64,000 nt of DNA from Isoetes taiwanensis. Lineage: Eukaryota > Streptophyta > Lycopodiopsida > Isoetales > Isoetaceae. Below are positions 1 to 11,875 of the stretch, one piece after another (position 1 is the stretch's first letter; every line of letters begins with the position of its first letter). The position numbers and the translations under genes were made by a program. The stretch lies in contig JAJEKV010000216.1 of the NCBI GenBank assembly GCA_021234155.1, positions 1 to 64,000 on the forward strand. The letters are read 5' to 3'. Below the pieces are notes generated by a model, which was given only the letters and a program-made list of their open reading frames with translations, did no database searches and had not been told where the DNA came from.

Positions 1-678
1 AAAGCATGAAGCTTTTCGATTTTATTCCGGCAAGAGGCTTCCAAGCCATTTCGCCAGTTTATGGCCCCTAAATCCCAGTTCCGGGTCACCCCAGGCCCAT
101 GATCATGATGCATACCAAATTCACCTCAATCTTCCCTGAGCCTCGTGGCTTTTCCCACATTTCCTGCGTACTTTCTAAGGCTCCAAATCACCACCCTGCA
201 TGATTCACATGTTTTGGAGCATGCCAAATCCCAAGAAGATTGCGCCTCCACGCCTCACAGATGCAAGGGAAACACTGCTCTGTTTGTTCTACTTCATCAA
301 TTTAGATTTTTAATCCATTCTCTGCCCTAAACTAATCCAAACCATTCCAGCCTTTCTCATATCATAGATTACAGCCATGTCTCTGCCTTTGATGGAAATA
401 TGAGGGAAAAGATATTACATTACTAGCCATGTGCTTTCACAAAGATTCCTGCAATACCAAAGATTCCCTATTCAGCACTGGGGCGCTTATGCTTACCATG
501 TCACATAATCCAAGTCTAATCCCATGTTGAATGCATACAACAAACAACAAAACAACAAGCTGCTAGATACTACACTAGAAACCGTGTGTAAGTCTTGATC
601 CCCACTGGAATCCGCTACCCTCTCAGACTCCAACACGCCCTGCATTGCCTACACCCCGCCCTTCAATTCATTCAGAAT
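1..678. other. no gene recognised
   Basis: I see no open frame with recognisable content. The stretch lies downstream of the minus-strand Ty3/gypsy fragment at 679-1244 and may be the remainder of that decayed element, but no long terminal repeat or integrase motif could be made out. Confidence 0.4.
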
Positions 679-1244
679 TCACCTCTTCCTAATCGCTTCC
701 ACCATCACATAAAAGACTTTTCCCCATGGAAAACTCCTTAGACAATGTACACTTGAAAATCTTTTGGGGCTCTCCACCACAGTAAAATATGGATTCATTC
801 TCAATTTGCTAAGAATATCCAGATCCCATTGTCCCTTTAGCACGCTTGCATTAGAGGTTAAGAATGACCTTCTGTGACAAAGCATCAAAGAACACATTTT
901 CGCTGTGTTGATATTCAATTTCAAAATCATACTCTTTAGTTGCATCCACCTCCTTTGCCTATTATTCAAATATGGTTGTTTTGCAAAATACTCTGATGGT
1001 GGTCGTGGCCTCAAAAGAAACCACTTTTAATTCAAAGAATAATGTCTCCATACCCTCAAGGTGCTGACAATGAACATTTCAGATCATGCACCGGGTAATT
1101 TTGTTCACAGAGACAACTCATTTGTGATATATAAGCACAAACTTCTACTTTCCCCGCAGCAGCATTCCTCCTATAGCTTCCTGTAAGCACTTGACTACAT
1201 GGAAGGGTACATTCATATCTCTGGAATCCTTTAAACCGGTGCAC
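679..1244 (-). pseudogene. Ty3/gypsy retrotransposon reverse transcriptase/RNase H fragment
   Basis: Read on the minus strand in shifting frames, this stretch spells the RNase H part of a Ty3/gypsy polyprotein. Near 1,060-1,140 it reads AYIS...LCEQNYPVHDLK, matching the family's 'AYxSRQL...ExNYPxHDLE' signature. At about 1,000-960 it reads LNNRQRRWMQL, the 'LTxRQxRWxxxL' signature. At about 945-890 it reads YDFEIEYQHSENVFFDALSQK, the 'FEIxYxxGxxNxxADALSRK' signature. At least two frame changes are needed, so the fragment is dead or the sequence is faulty here. No protease, integrase or LTRs were found. The family assignment is from known motifs and is firm; the extent is approximate. Confidence 0.8.
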
Positions 1245-1600
1245 TAATCAAAAACATCCTTTAACTTTTGGAAACTTTCCCGACAACTAATGTTCAATGT
1301 AAATCATTCTTCTTACCCAACAAAGAAGTCAAAGGAGTTAAATCTCTGCAAATTTAGGGAACAAATTTATGTAATAACTCAAGCATCCTAAGAATGATCT
1401 TACCTTCCTTCCTCGTTTCAAGCGGCCAATCCCTTAATCGGGCCAACCTTAGAAGGACTTGATTGGAAGGCTAAGCAATTGTGTTTGACAATGATGGGCC
1501 AAGTTCTATGTGACAAAATTGTATTCATTTGGGAGTATGTTGAATTGAGGACAAGATGTGAAAGCCATAAAAGGAAGAGACCCGTAATTAAGGAGCACTA

Positions 1601-1603
<3 letters not shown>
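1245..1603. other. no gene recognised
   Basis: AT-rich stretch between the Ty3/gypsy fragment and a long A tract. It may hold further upstream polymerase sequence of the same element, but I could not read motifs in it. Confidence 0.35.

Positions 1604-1636
<33 letters not shown>
1604..1636 (+). repeat. poly(A) tract, 33 A
   Basis: An uninterrupted run of 33 A follows 'tat'. It could be the tail of a retroposed sequence, but no recognisable retroposon body precedes it and no flanking duplication was identified. Confidence 0.85.
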
Positions 1637-1638
<2 letters not shown>

Positions 1639-1756
1639 AGATCAATGGTTGGGTTTGTTCCAAGGAAGATGTCACAAAGGGAGATACAAACCAGATTTTT
1701 CATGAGTTCTAAGATGCACCCATGAGGACATGGGTTGAATTTTGGTGGAGAGACCG

Positions 1757-2215
1757 AACGCTCCTAACCACATGCTCCTTAACCAACTGGGCAAAACCGC
1801 TCTTAGACGCTTATGAGTAGTCGCTTTCTTACCCATTTATGCCGGTGTCTCGAACGCCTCTTATGTGCACATTAATATTCGACAATACTCGGGCGTCTAC
1901 CATGGGCAAGCATACTTCTCCCACTAGAACTATGTCTCCAAGGCTATGTACCATGTCACAATGATACTCAAGTCTTTGCAAATTACCCATGCATATAGGG
2001 CACCTATGGAGACTCCTAACTCGAGACCCGCCCGATACCAATGAACGCCCTAACCTACATGCCCTTAACCAATCAAGTAAAACCGTTTAGGACGCTTATG
2101 AGTAGTCGCCTACCCATTTATGCCGTGTTCTCTGAACGCTTCCACAGGCACATTCAAGGTTCATCATCGAGCTTGCCTACCATGGGCCTGCTGAGCATTA
2201 TGCTTATACATTTGC
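1757..2215 (+). repeat. tandem direct duplication, period about 288 bp
   Basis: The segment from about 1,757 to 1,930 recurs diverged at about 2,045 to 2,215. Shared strings include acgcttatgagtagtcgc (1,807 and 2,092), acccatttatgcc and ctaccatgggc. Both copies carry indels. No coding content was recognised. Confidence 0.75.
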
Positions 2216-3238
2216 ATCTCAAACCTTTGTAAACAAGTCTTTGAATAGTTTCCCATCATCCGCAAATAATGTATATCAAAACCGTAGACCAGGACAAATG
2301 TGTTCATTTCTGCCTCATTTAATAAAGCTTCGTTGTTGATCAGCAAAGTCAAAAGGGTTTCAATGAGGAGGCATTAACACTTATATATGACTTCAATTTT
2401 TGTACATAAAAAATGTAACTTCAAAACGCTTGGTAGAATGTACCATTGTGCAGGTACATAATGGCTGCAATTGGAACATTGGTTGCAGATATGTTCTTTT
2501 TATTAAGCATGCATTGGCACCAAAAGTTGCTTCCAACTCTTTTTTGGAACCAAACCTTGGTAAACATTAAGATTGGGTGTATTTGCCAAGAATGGGTAAA
2601 TATTCGCAGTGTTTTATCTTGGAATTAATGATTTTGTATTCCATGTCTTTTATTTAAAGTTTTTCTTCAAAATCCTCCCTTAGTCAATTTAGGCATGCCA
2701 ACTTTACATCATAGATGGCAATTATCGTTAGCCAATCTTGAATCCACAAGCCCATATTTTTTGCCTAGCCCCCCAAAACGCAATTATGGGACTCCCTTAC
2801 TTTTGCCTTGCATAGCTTCGGTAGTACTATTAAATGTTTTTTTTAATTAGGATAAAAGATTTTAATTTGGCTTGGCGAGAATGCGTAATGCCATGGCAGG
2901 GTGCATCCTACTACCTAATTTATGAGATGGGGATAGCCACATGGCTCTTAGCTTGTACTATTCTGCTTTTTGACTTAGAGCTAATACTATTAAAATTGCT
3001 TCATTAGCCAATCATGATAGATGGCATTGTAAGATATTTTGACATGCCGAATGCAAGACAATATCTATCCAATTTTCTATATCCATGAGTAATCTGGCGT
3101 ATGTCCTATAGTTTCCTCAACATCCAAGGTTTTCCCAAAAAACTATTCGGGCGGCTTTTTTAATCCCGACAAGAATAGGGTCGGTTGCTTTTCATGTTTG
3201 GGTCCCTATAATGATTGGTCCTGGTCTTCGCGGATGAT

Positions 3239-3259
3239 GAAATTCAATTCAATTCAATT
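3239..3259 (+). repeat. (AATTC)n tail, candidate LINE 3' end
   Basis: Four copies of AATTC follow a short stretch containing 'gacaagaatagggtcggtt', which resembles 3' ends of plant RTE-type LINEs that terminate in simple tandem repeats. It marks the start of the segment that block X copies at 51 kb lack, so it may be an insertion. The family call is inference. Confidence 0.35.
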
Positions 3260-4992
3260 AACTTTCTATCAATAATTACCCCCCTTCGCTTGTAAATTAT
3301 GGACCTTAGAGATCAAGACTTTAGTTGACTTGCATAGCTTCTAGTACTACCAAAAGTGCTTCAAATCCATTATAAGATTGTGATGCATGCCCATGTTGTT
3401 GTACCCCCACCTTTTACCTGGCACTCACAGCATACATTCGCTCCCCAACTATAAACCCAAATGGCCCAACAAAGTCAGCTTTTATAGCCCCTCTTTTTTT
3501 TTTGTATCCTTTGCATGAACTTCGATTATTGAATTGTGACCACAAACAACATCAGAAAGGAATAGTCCCCAAAAGTTTGGAGCCCCATATCATATTGCAT
3601 CACATGGAGAAGCTAAAATGAAGTTGATGTGTTATGCAAGTAAGACGAGCTGGTTTAGGGGATGACAATGTAGGAGTTTGAGATGTTTTGTATCATTTGG
3701 CAAAAGACTGCATAATGTGGAAGGTGTTCCCATACTATGTTCTTAATATGTACCAGGAAAAGCACGATTAGAAGAAGTGATTCGTTGATGACTATGGGAA
3801 TGAGTAATTGCTAGTGCCATCGCCACCTAAGGGCAATATTCATGAACCAATCCTCGTGCTACTACAACTAGTATAAATCGCCTCCGGTAAGACTATTTTG
3901 GTACTTGCGTAATCTGTGATTGGATTAGAATACAATTCAACAAAGTAATTCATAAGCTAAAGGGGCAAACTACATCATTTCATTTGCCGACGGTTCATGA
4001 GTCATTACTATCACAACTTCCAACAATTGTAGATGTCATGGACTAACCCAAATCTGGAATATGAATGTACATGTAAAACATCAATGTACATCCATTGTAC
4101 ATCAATGTACATTGAAATAAATTTGTGTATCCAAATTTGATTAGAATCGGAATAAATTTAATGCATAAAACATGAAGATAAGAGAGATAAGACATGCACA
4201 TATTTTCATGGAAAATTGGTTTATTATATTTTAGCACGTACAAATAAATACAATACATTTAGCATCATAGGTTCATGATTCATGAACTATTTTCAAAATA
4301 TCGTCATCATGAGGCTTATATCTTATGACAATTGCATCATGCCTTCCTTTCAACTACATAGAAGTGTTTCCAAAAACCGTAGTCCATGCTAATCGAACTG
4401 TGATATGCAAAGGGTAACCCACCTCATCCTATTCGTTCTTCATCAAGTGCAATTGGCTTTCCTAAGGATTATGCACCAAATGCAATTTTGCATTTGATCT
4501 CGTTCTCCCTTTTCCCAAATTCCGGTGAAGAGTGGTATGGCATGATGACGAGTCCCCAATCCAATGTAATTTGCATTCAAGTTCCATTTTGGTTTGAACT
4601 TTTGGGTAAATGTACCTCTTTTCCTTAACAACTTAATAGTCTTTTTTGCACACTAGTCCTTGCCATCTAAAAAGCAAAATTAAGATCACTTAAATATGTA
4701 TCTAGACACCGAAACCATAAAGAACACTAGAATGTGTCGGGCGATGTCAAATTAGTCGTGGGACGGAAGGCATTTATGTGCTGCTAGTTATGGTTGTATT
4801 GTGAATGTGCTAATGCATCCAAGGCAATATAAGTGTAGGCAATAGACATATGGATAGTGAAGTCACATTTACCTTTGTTTTAACTAATAGATGGTAAATG
4901 AACTTCTAGAGCTAGAGGACACGCGTCCTTTAGCGTTGGCTACCGTCTTAAGCCTCGCTCTATTTGTAGATTGATCCGTGGACGCTTAAAAA

Positions 4993-5017
4993 CCTATTCT
5001 ATTCTATTCTATTCTCA
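4993..5017 (+). repeat. (TTCTA)n microsatellite
   Basis: Four to five TTCTA units inside block X. The reverse complement (AATAG)n occurs at the equivalent place in the copy near 44,457-44,480, so the microsatellite predates the duplication. Confidence 0.85.
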
Positions 5018-5145
5018 TCAGGCTTCTATGCATCTCTATTTTGGAAATTTTGCTGAGCCTTTACTTTTCCCCCACCCTCCTCCCTTTCCTCTTTTCACGA
5101 CAAAAGGCCACACCTCGTTTTCTTATTACACCTGCTAGTAGACTT

Positions 5146-8100
5146 GCTTTGGTTATTGCTATATTGATTGGTTTATGATTATGGAGTTCGGATGGCTTAT
5201 ATTGATTTAGGATTGTTGGTTTTATGGTTTTAGAGGCTTGATGGCTTGTTTACGCTTTTTAAGCCTTGGTGGTCGCTTAATGGTTTTAGGGCCTTGTTGG
5301 TTTATGTTCATGCTGGTTTGCATGGTTTTGCCGGTGTTGGTGGCATGGGAGCCTGGTCGCTATTGAACGCTACTTTTGCCTTTTTGCAGATGACTGGCCA
5401 TGTTTATGTATTCGGTTGGTGAAGGTGCTACTTTTCAACATATTCCTTCATAGCTAGCAGCACACACACCCATGTGGATTTCCTTCTACAACTTGTCTAT
5501 AAACCCAAAAAAGGCCTGTAGGCATGAGGGTCCTTTTTAATCGTTCAGTTGTGTATAGTATCTCTTAGACGGTTGTTGTTTATCTTTAGGGTTTCCCTCA
5601 AAACCGAAAAGGGCGCAGGTTTTTTTCATTCCTGGATAAGCTTCCTTCTTAGAGATAGCATGTTTTCTATTTATGGAGATGCCCAGAAGGCCATTTTGTC
5701 CTATTTCATACTCTACCTGCATGTTTCTGTTTATGAAGATGCCCACTAAGGCCATTTTATTCTACCTTGTCTCTATAGCTCTAGAACAAACTTTATCATA
5801 GAAGTGTACACATAATATGAAGTTCAAACAAAATGTTAACCAAATATAATGTGTCTACATGCAAATGCAACATATTTTTGGTGCAACAGAGGTTGTGTCC
5901 ACAATCTCAATGGATCCACATAATGAAGAACTCGTCCCAAAGAACTCTAAGAACATCCTGCTGCCTGATGTGAAGTTTTAGCTGGGCGGTTGCAAAGCAT
6001 GAATGTGCAAAACATGCTCGATACCATATTCCACACGCCATCTATGAAAAGATATAAATCATAATCATGTATTCTATCTAAATACACAAATCCCAATACT
6101 AAACCCTAAATTTGTGGTGTGATGATTACTTCCTGCTCTTTTATGCCGCCAATTATATGGAAGAAATATTGTATTGATCGATTCATGAAATAAACAAATG
6201 AGGGTAAGCTAAATTTGAAGCAAAATCAGATGTGTTCAAACTGAAAGAAGGTTTTTCAAACACATCTCCCTCCTTTTAATCGGGCAAACGACAATGGCAA
6301 TAAGAGTTGAGAGGTGAATTATTTGTTTTTCAATGCACAATGGGATGTGTCTATGGATGTTAATATATATAGTCTAGAATGTTCTAACAATCTAGTAAAA
6401 TGTGTGCGTGGCATTGTTCTGCTTAGCAGGAGCATATATTTATATGAATCCTGTGATGTACAACATGCTAGATTCTCACTTTGAGTACTAATTTAATAAA
6501 GTATGGTAATGTATATCCAAGACTGCATTATTATCACTTCATGCCCATTTCTAAGGCAAACCAAAAATATAATGCCCACAAACAAGCTATTGCAGGGTAG
6601 ATTTAAATTGTGTTGTGACAGGAGAAGAATATATGGGTTTGAAGTTTAAAAAAGAAAGTGCTGAAAGAATAACAAGAGACCTTTGGGTGCATCGCCACAT
6701 TTCTCTCAAGCTCAAGAAAGAAATGTTTCATGTATTTTTGTTCTCTTATGGTCAAGGACATTGCATTGATGGGGAGAGATGTGAAACTTAAATCAAAGTT
6801 TCCAATCTTTATAGGAAACTATATTTCGGGCAAGGACATGTCAGTCCCTTAGGGTTTGCTAAGGGGTGTGCACACAAAGATTACATTATTCTGTTATCTA
6901 AGCATTTAATTGACCATATTACGTTTCTTTTATTCAACTCCTACACGCCCATGAGACCGCTTGCTATAGCGGATTTTTTTAAGGACGCTTTTAAGTAGTT
7001 TTGGCGGGTTATTCTTTCTGCCTTGTGGATTTTGCATTCTCGCAGTCGCCATATAGCTGGTTTTCAGAGTTTTTCTTGAGCTTGTGTCGCTGAAGCTCGC
7101 AAGGAAGCAAATCTGTTAATCTTTTACTAAAAAGTCCCCAGATCTTACTTTAACGGGTTTTTGAAGATTTGGAAGGATCTTTTGTGAAAATTTTAATAAC
7201 TTCATTTGCATGCCTTTTTAAGATTATTTACCCCGCTTATGCTCTCTAACACATTTTGTGTATTAAGGTGCCTACATTTACCGGGATGCTCCTGGAGCTC
7301 TATTAGATTCATCGCTAACAATTGCTTCAAGAAACATGCCTAGCTTATTTCTATGCCAAGTTTCTCCAAGAGCATGCCTAGCTTATTTTTTGGGTTGCCC
7401 CTAAGGGGCAAACCCCTTGTTCATGTGGGTTTGTGGCATATTCTAGGTATATGTCATAAAGATCTGCCCAGAATATGCCAATAACCGCCTCCAAAACCCA
7501 TTGTTGGTCAGAACCAAGGTGGTTTGGAGTTGATGGGCAGCCATCTCGAAACTGCTGAACGGAGAGGCCTCCCGCAGACGGCCGCCATTTATGTTGTTTC
7601 ATGGCGGGTATACGACACAAACATCTGATCTCAAGATTTTATAGACCGGCGTGACCTTAGCATATATAGTTCGGCCTTAGATTTCGGGTCCAATAATGGC
7701 TAATGAGAGGGTTGAAATCGACTCGCATGTTAAGGTATGGCATTGAGAGTTACAAGAAAAGGTATCGATTGTTTTGATGAACTAAGTCTAGGTTTTTGAG
7801 GCCAAGAAATATGTTCGTGACAGTGTTGATGCCATGAGATATTGCTTACTTCTTTGATCAAAATGTTTGAGGATTGATGGTCAGTTTTTTTCAGCCCATG
7901 CTGATGGATGCTATGTTCTTATCTCCTGACCAAGGCTTATTGCTCATATGGCTGGCCTGTGCAAACTTCCTTACCTTTTGTTGCAGCCAACATAGTAGCT
8001 AGAATTCATAAAAATTATTGTCCTTAGCAGATGCTAACAATGGCTAGTCATTGTCTTTGGAGCTTGTGCTCCAGAGTTTGCGAGCAACTTCGTTTGCTAA

Positions 8101-9099
8101 AGGTACTTTTGGTGTACCTTAACCGAATATAGTATGTTAGGATTTCTAGCTTATCGGGCTCAACTTCACCCAAACATGGTATTGGAATTTCAATTGGGCA
8201 AGATTTAAATGATGTTTAGCGTGGGAAATTCTATTCTTTAGGTTGGAATAGGAGGTGTGAAATAATTGAAATAATTTGTCTCCAAAGACTCGAGAAGAGT
8301 CAAAATCCCCTAAACAAGGTTGAGTATTTGCATGATCAGCTTATTTCTATTGCGCATGATATTCCAAGCTTCAAGTTCATGGCCCCGCTTTATACCTAAT
8401 TACGCATATCCATCTTGGCTGAAACTTGAATATTTATGTTAAATATCCCGAGCATTTAAATGCCGTGGAAGCCCCATGCTTTCTCATAGCATCAGCACCA
8501 AAAACTTTGAAATATCCATTTCATCAAACGCTTTAAGAATCCGATATATCGTTTCCATATGTCATAGTCTCCCCATAAACATTTAAACAAAGTGCAAGTC
8601 AAAATAATCTTATATAGGTCTATGCACAAGAGTATGGAACAGGAGTTCTTGATGGGTGTTTTAGAATATATGTTGAAATGCACGGAGTTTCCATTTATAG
8701 CTATATTACTTTTTCTCGTTAGGAACATCATTGCTATTGGAGAATATCTCTTCCATTTTGGACAAGACCATGGCTTAGAAAAAGCCAAGGAACAGACAAT
8801 TTCTTGCCACTTTTTTGGCGCCTAAAGGTACCGCACATTCTTATTTCGATCGCAGTAAAGTATTTCCATGCATAAATCTCAATATTTATTGTTGTTATGC
8901 GTATAAGTTTTGAAGAATGTTGGCTCGGCTTTGGCTAGACGGCTCGTTTTTCTTCATAACAAGGTAACCACTTGATATAGGAGTTTAAAATTTGCACTCA
9001 TTTTCATTTGTTCAGGTGAACTCTTTTACAATAGATCTCAATTTTTATAAATGGCTTCATAGCGGATGACCTAAGGAATAATCATCTTAGTGGTAGGGA
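5146..9099. other. unassigned repeat-like DNA
   Basis: No gene could be supported in this 4 kb. There are scattered short frames (for example 7,378-7,620 and 8,492-8,788 on the minus strand, 8,592-8,825 on the plus strand), none with a recognised domain. A short direct repeat of atgcctagcttattt occurs at 7,336 and 7,376. The base composition and broken frames suggest old retrotransposon remains. Confidence 0.4.
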
Positions 9100-9640
9100 A
9101 CTGACAGCAAAGAAAGTGGCTCACAAGGAAACTCTGTTGAAATTGTGGCCATTGGAGATCTTGGGACAAAAAAGAAACTTTACAGTGGAAGAAGTAAATG
9201 CAATGGTAGTCTATGGCGAAAGGTGATTATTTAAATGGTGTTTAGTAGAGGAAAGCGGAAGCTTCTCTCTTGCATGCGCCTAAGTTCACATAGACCGGAA
9301 ATTGAGGTGGAACGAGAGCAGGATATGCCACGTGAATTGCTTTTGTCCTTGTTGCCTAGATGCTCAAGTAGAAGATGAACGACATGCTCTTCTCCATTGC
9401 TCGCTTTTGACTACCTAAGGCACAAAGATGATATCATGCGCGATTCTTTTTCACGAAGCTTTTGAATTTTACCGCTTATAAAACTTTGGTATGTATCTTC
9501 AAGATTATGACACAGTCAAGGAAAGAGCCATCGGACCTTTTACGACATGGCAAAAGACCTTGATGTAAGGTCTAGTTTGTTAATTTTTCCTTTTTTTTTT
9601 GCATTGACTAAAAAACATGCATGTAACTTTTCTCGCCTAT
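9100..9640 (+). pseudogene. non-LTR (LINE) retrotransposon, C-terminal end of reverse transcriptase
   Basis: From 9,326 one frame reads CPCCLDAQVEDERHALLHC, the cysteine/histidine knuckle with the 'VEDExHxLxxC' signature that closes many plant LINE-like reverse transcriptases. Upstream, about 9,265-9,320, another frame reads RLSSHRPEIEVER, matching the 'LRxSxHxLxIExGR' segment that precedes the knuckle. A frame change separates the two. Downstream about 75 codons are partly open before a short 3' region that ends in the (ATTACA)n tail at 9,678. Only this 3' end of the element is present, as expected of a 5'-truncated insertion. Confidence 0.75.
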
Positions 9641-9677
9641 GGACATGATGGTCTAACAAAGTGATTCAATTACATAC

Positions 9678-9735
9678 AATTACAATTACAATTACAATTA
9701 CAATTACAATTACAATTACAATTACAATTACAATA
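9678..9735 (+). repeat. (ATTACA)n tail of LINE
   Basis: About nine to ten ATTACA units. They sit directly behind the LINE coding remnant in the same orientation. Plant RTE-type LINEs end in short tandem repeats of this kind rather than poly(A), so I read it as the element's 3' terminus. Confidence 0.75.
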
Positions 9736-9739
9736 ATGT

Positions 9740-11516
9740 TCAAACCATGGAATCTTTGTCACATCCGGGCAGTTTTTTATTCCCCATCCATTCGTGTAAT
9801 CCCCTCGAATTCCTTCAGAGGGAGGCGCCAAGCCGACGAGGAATTTTGCCCCAGATGGTAGCTGAATGCATGCATAAAATATAACTCAGAACGCATATAA
9901 ACTTGACATACTATGAACCAAGGACATAAAAAGTAATACAAAAGAGGTTTTTGATTCTTCGCATGCATTTTTCTCTAGTAATTGCTTGGTTCACAAAGAA
10001 CATTTCTAGTTGAAGCTAAATTGGCTGAAATTACCGGGAATTTTAGCACAAGAAGCATCTCCATTGTAACGCTTATCCATGATATAGGTATTCAAGCTCG
10101 CCATCCATAACCTCGACCCTCAGACAATTTCGCAAGTCGGCATTACACGGAAGCTATTAGAAAACTTATGTGTAAAGCCATTATCGCCCAAAATACAAAA
10201 AAGACCTATAAAGCAACATTCAATCGATCATTAAAGAAACCATTGAAAATACCAATTAAACAACATCTACCGATCATAAAGAGATAATTGTTCTATAAGG
10301 CCTAAAGTTCCATCCAATTTTGCACGCTTGCAACAATTAACAAGTCCTGAACTATTAAATTTAAAACTAAGGAACGTGGCACCAAAAATAATCAAATCCT
10401 AAATTAATTTCACAATCTATGGCTTCTAAAATATACCTGTGGTGCACACGATCATCTAGACAGTTCAAAAATACTGCCGCCATCTTAAAATAAAACAAGC
10501 CGCTCTGTAAAAATGTGAGACCTAGAGGAGCATCTTCGGGCATTTCTGTCCACCAAATACATTGGGAACCATTCTATTTCCTAATTATAATCCATTTTTG
10601 ATGTTCACCGCTTGTCTCAAACAAAACATCCTTGAATAGCAAGAGTTGCAATCAGGTAGACTTGGCAACTTGCTCTTCAACGTGTTTAACATCTAGCACC
10701 TCGGCTTTCAACTTGTTGCTCAACATTTTAACCTCGCCTTCAACGGGTTAGCGCTTTTGCTTTTTCATTCGTTTCTATAATCCTGCTTCCACATCAATGT
10801 CCATGTTGCTAATGTCTATTTAAGCATCTATTTTCCAGAATTTTACACCCCTCTTTTTTGTTCTTCTTCCCGCTTAGTATAAAGTGTCAAACCTTAAGAA
10901 CTATTTTAAGGCACTTGATTCTAAATGTCTTCTTCAATCACAAGAAAATATGTAGCGGACAACTAAACAATGGATCAACACGGTAGTCATATACCATTCA
11001 TCATGGACGTCAAAAAGTATGTACATTCAACATTGGTAAGACTCAAGACAAATGTAAACTCGTTTCCAAAGATTTGGGTTGCAATCCCTACCATGGCATG
11101 GCCGCTCCCCGTTTAATTTGTTACTTGGGACGCATGTAATCGCGGGCAAAGTGTAGAAAGTGCTTATGCTAAAGATTACTAACTATTCAATAGTAAAGGC
11201 CAAGAACTATTCAATATGTACATAATCTTTTTTGTAGCTTATTCATATCTTGTAGTCGCCTCTCCTAAAGGTGAAAAGAAGCATGTTTCATAAGACCCAT
11301 CAAGTCAAAACGGAACCATCCACCTACACACAACAAAGGAAAAGTATGGGTCCACAAAGGAATGGAAAATAAACGAACAAATAGAGTTCGTAATGTCTTA
11401 CAAATGCTTCTTTCGAGTAATTTGTGGTGGCTCTGTGTGGCCTTCAAGACAAAATTGCACACCCAATAATTTTGGATACGAGAGAAAGAATTCTAACCTC
11501 GAATCAAGAGTACATT
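9740..11516. other. no gene recognised
   Basis: AT-rich stretch with no frame above about 65 codons and no motif I recognise. It is the left flank of the 11.4 kb transposon. Confidence 0.4.
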
Positions 11517-11552
11517 ATTCAACCATCATTCATTTAAATTGATTTATGTATG
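11517..11552 (+). repeat. left terminal inverted repeat with target duplication
   Basis: Target duplication ATTC (11,517-11,520) followed by the terminal repeat AACCATCATTCATTTAAATT and further partly matching bases. The mate is on the opposite strand at 22,943. Confidence 0.85.
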
Positions 11553-11875
11553 TTCCAAAAGCACTACCACCTTTGCATACCCTTTTCTCAATATAGTGTT
11601 GTGTTGTGTGACATGTGTTTTGCATTGCTGCAAATTTTTGCATTGTAGTAGTGGGTGGTTTAACATTTTCTTGTTTTAATGAGAAGAATGTGGTGTTTGA
11701 TTAGCATTTGTAGATAACAACACATCAATATACACTTAACACTTTTTACATTGTATTCATGAAGATTACATCATGGAGGGACTAGTCCTTTCTTTGTCAA
11801 ATAACTCTCAAGATAGGATCCATCTCCTTAGTCCGATCTAGTTTCGATGCGTTTTGACAACATCCGACATCGCTT

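Larger units (their letters stand above)
2300..5145 (-). repeat. block X, inverted copy 1
   Basis: Reverse-complemented, this stretch is collinear with 44,315-45,419 and with 50,525-52,240. Diagnostic shared parts are the ctactag/gtgtaataagaaaac edge near 5,120-5,145, a (TTCTA)n microsatellite at 4,993, a block that reads MYCIYLY...CTLMYNG in one frame of each copy, and the edge near 2,310-2,350, which matches the last codons and downstream sequence of the kinase gene at 52,209. About 600 bp (3,236-3,850) are extra here relative to the 51.4 kb copy. Coding potential is weak and broken. Confidence 0.85.

Noticed and set aside
679-1244. Full-length Ty3/gypsy element
   Set aside because: Only the RNase H portion is readable; no LTR pair, gag, protease or integrase could be found around it.
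1604-1636. Processed pseudogene tail
   Set aside because: There is an A run but no intronless coding body before it and no target duplication.
9661-9861. Protein with an ITITIT repeat
   Set aside because: It is a translation of the (ATTACA)n microsatellite.
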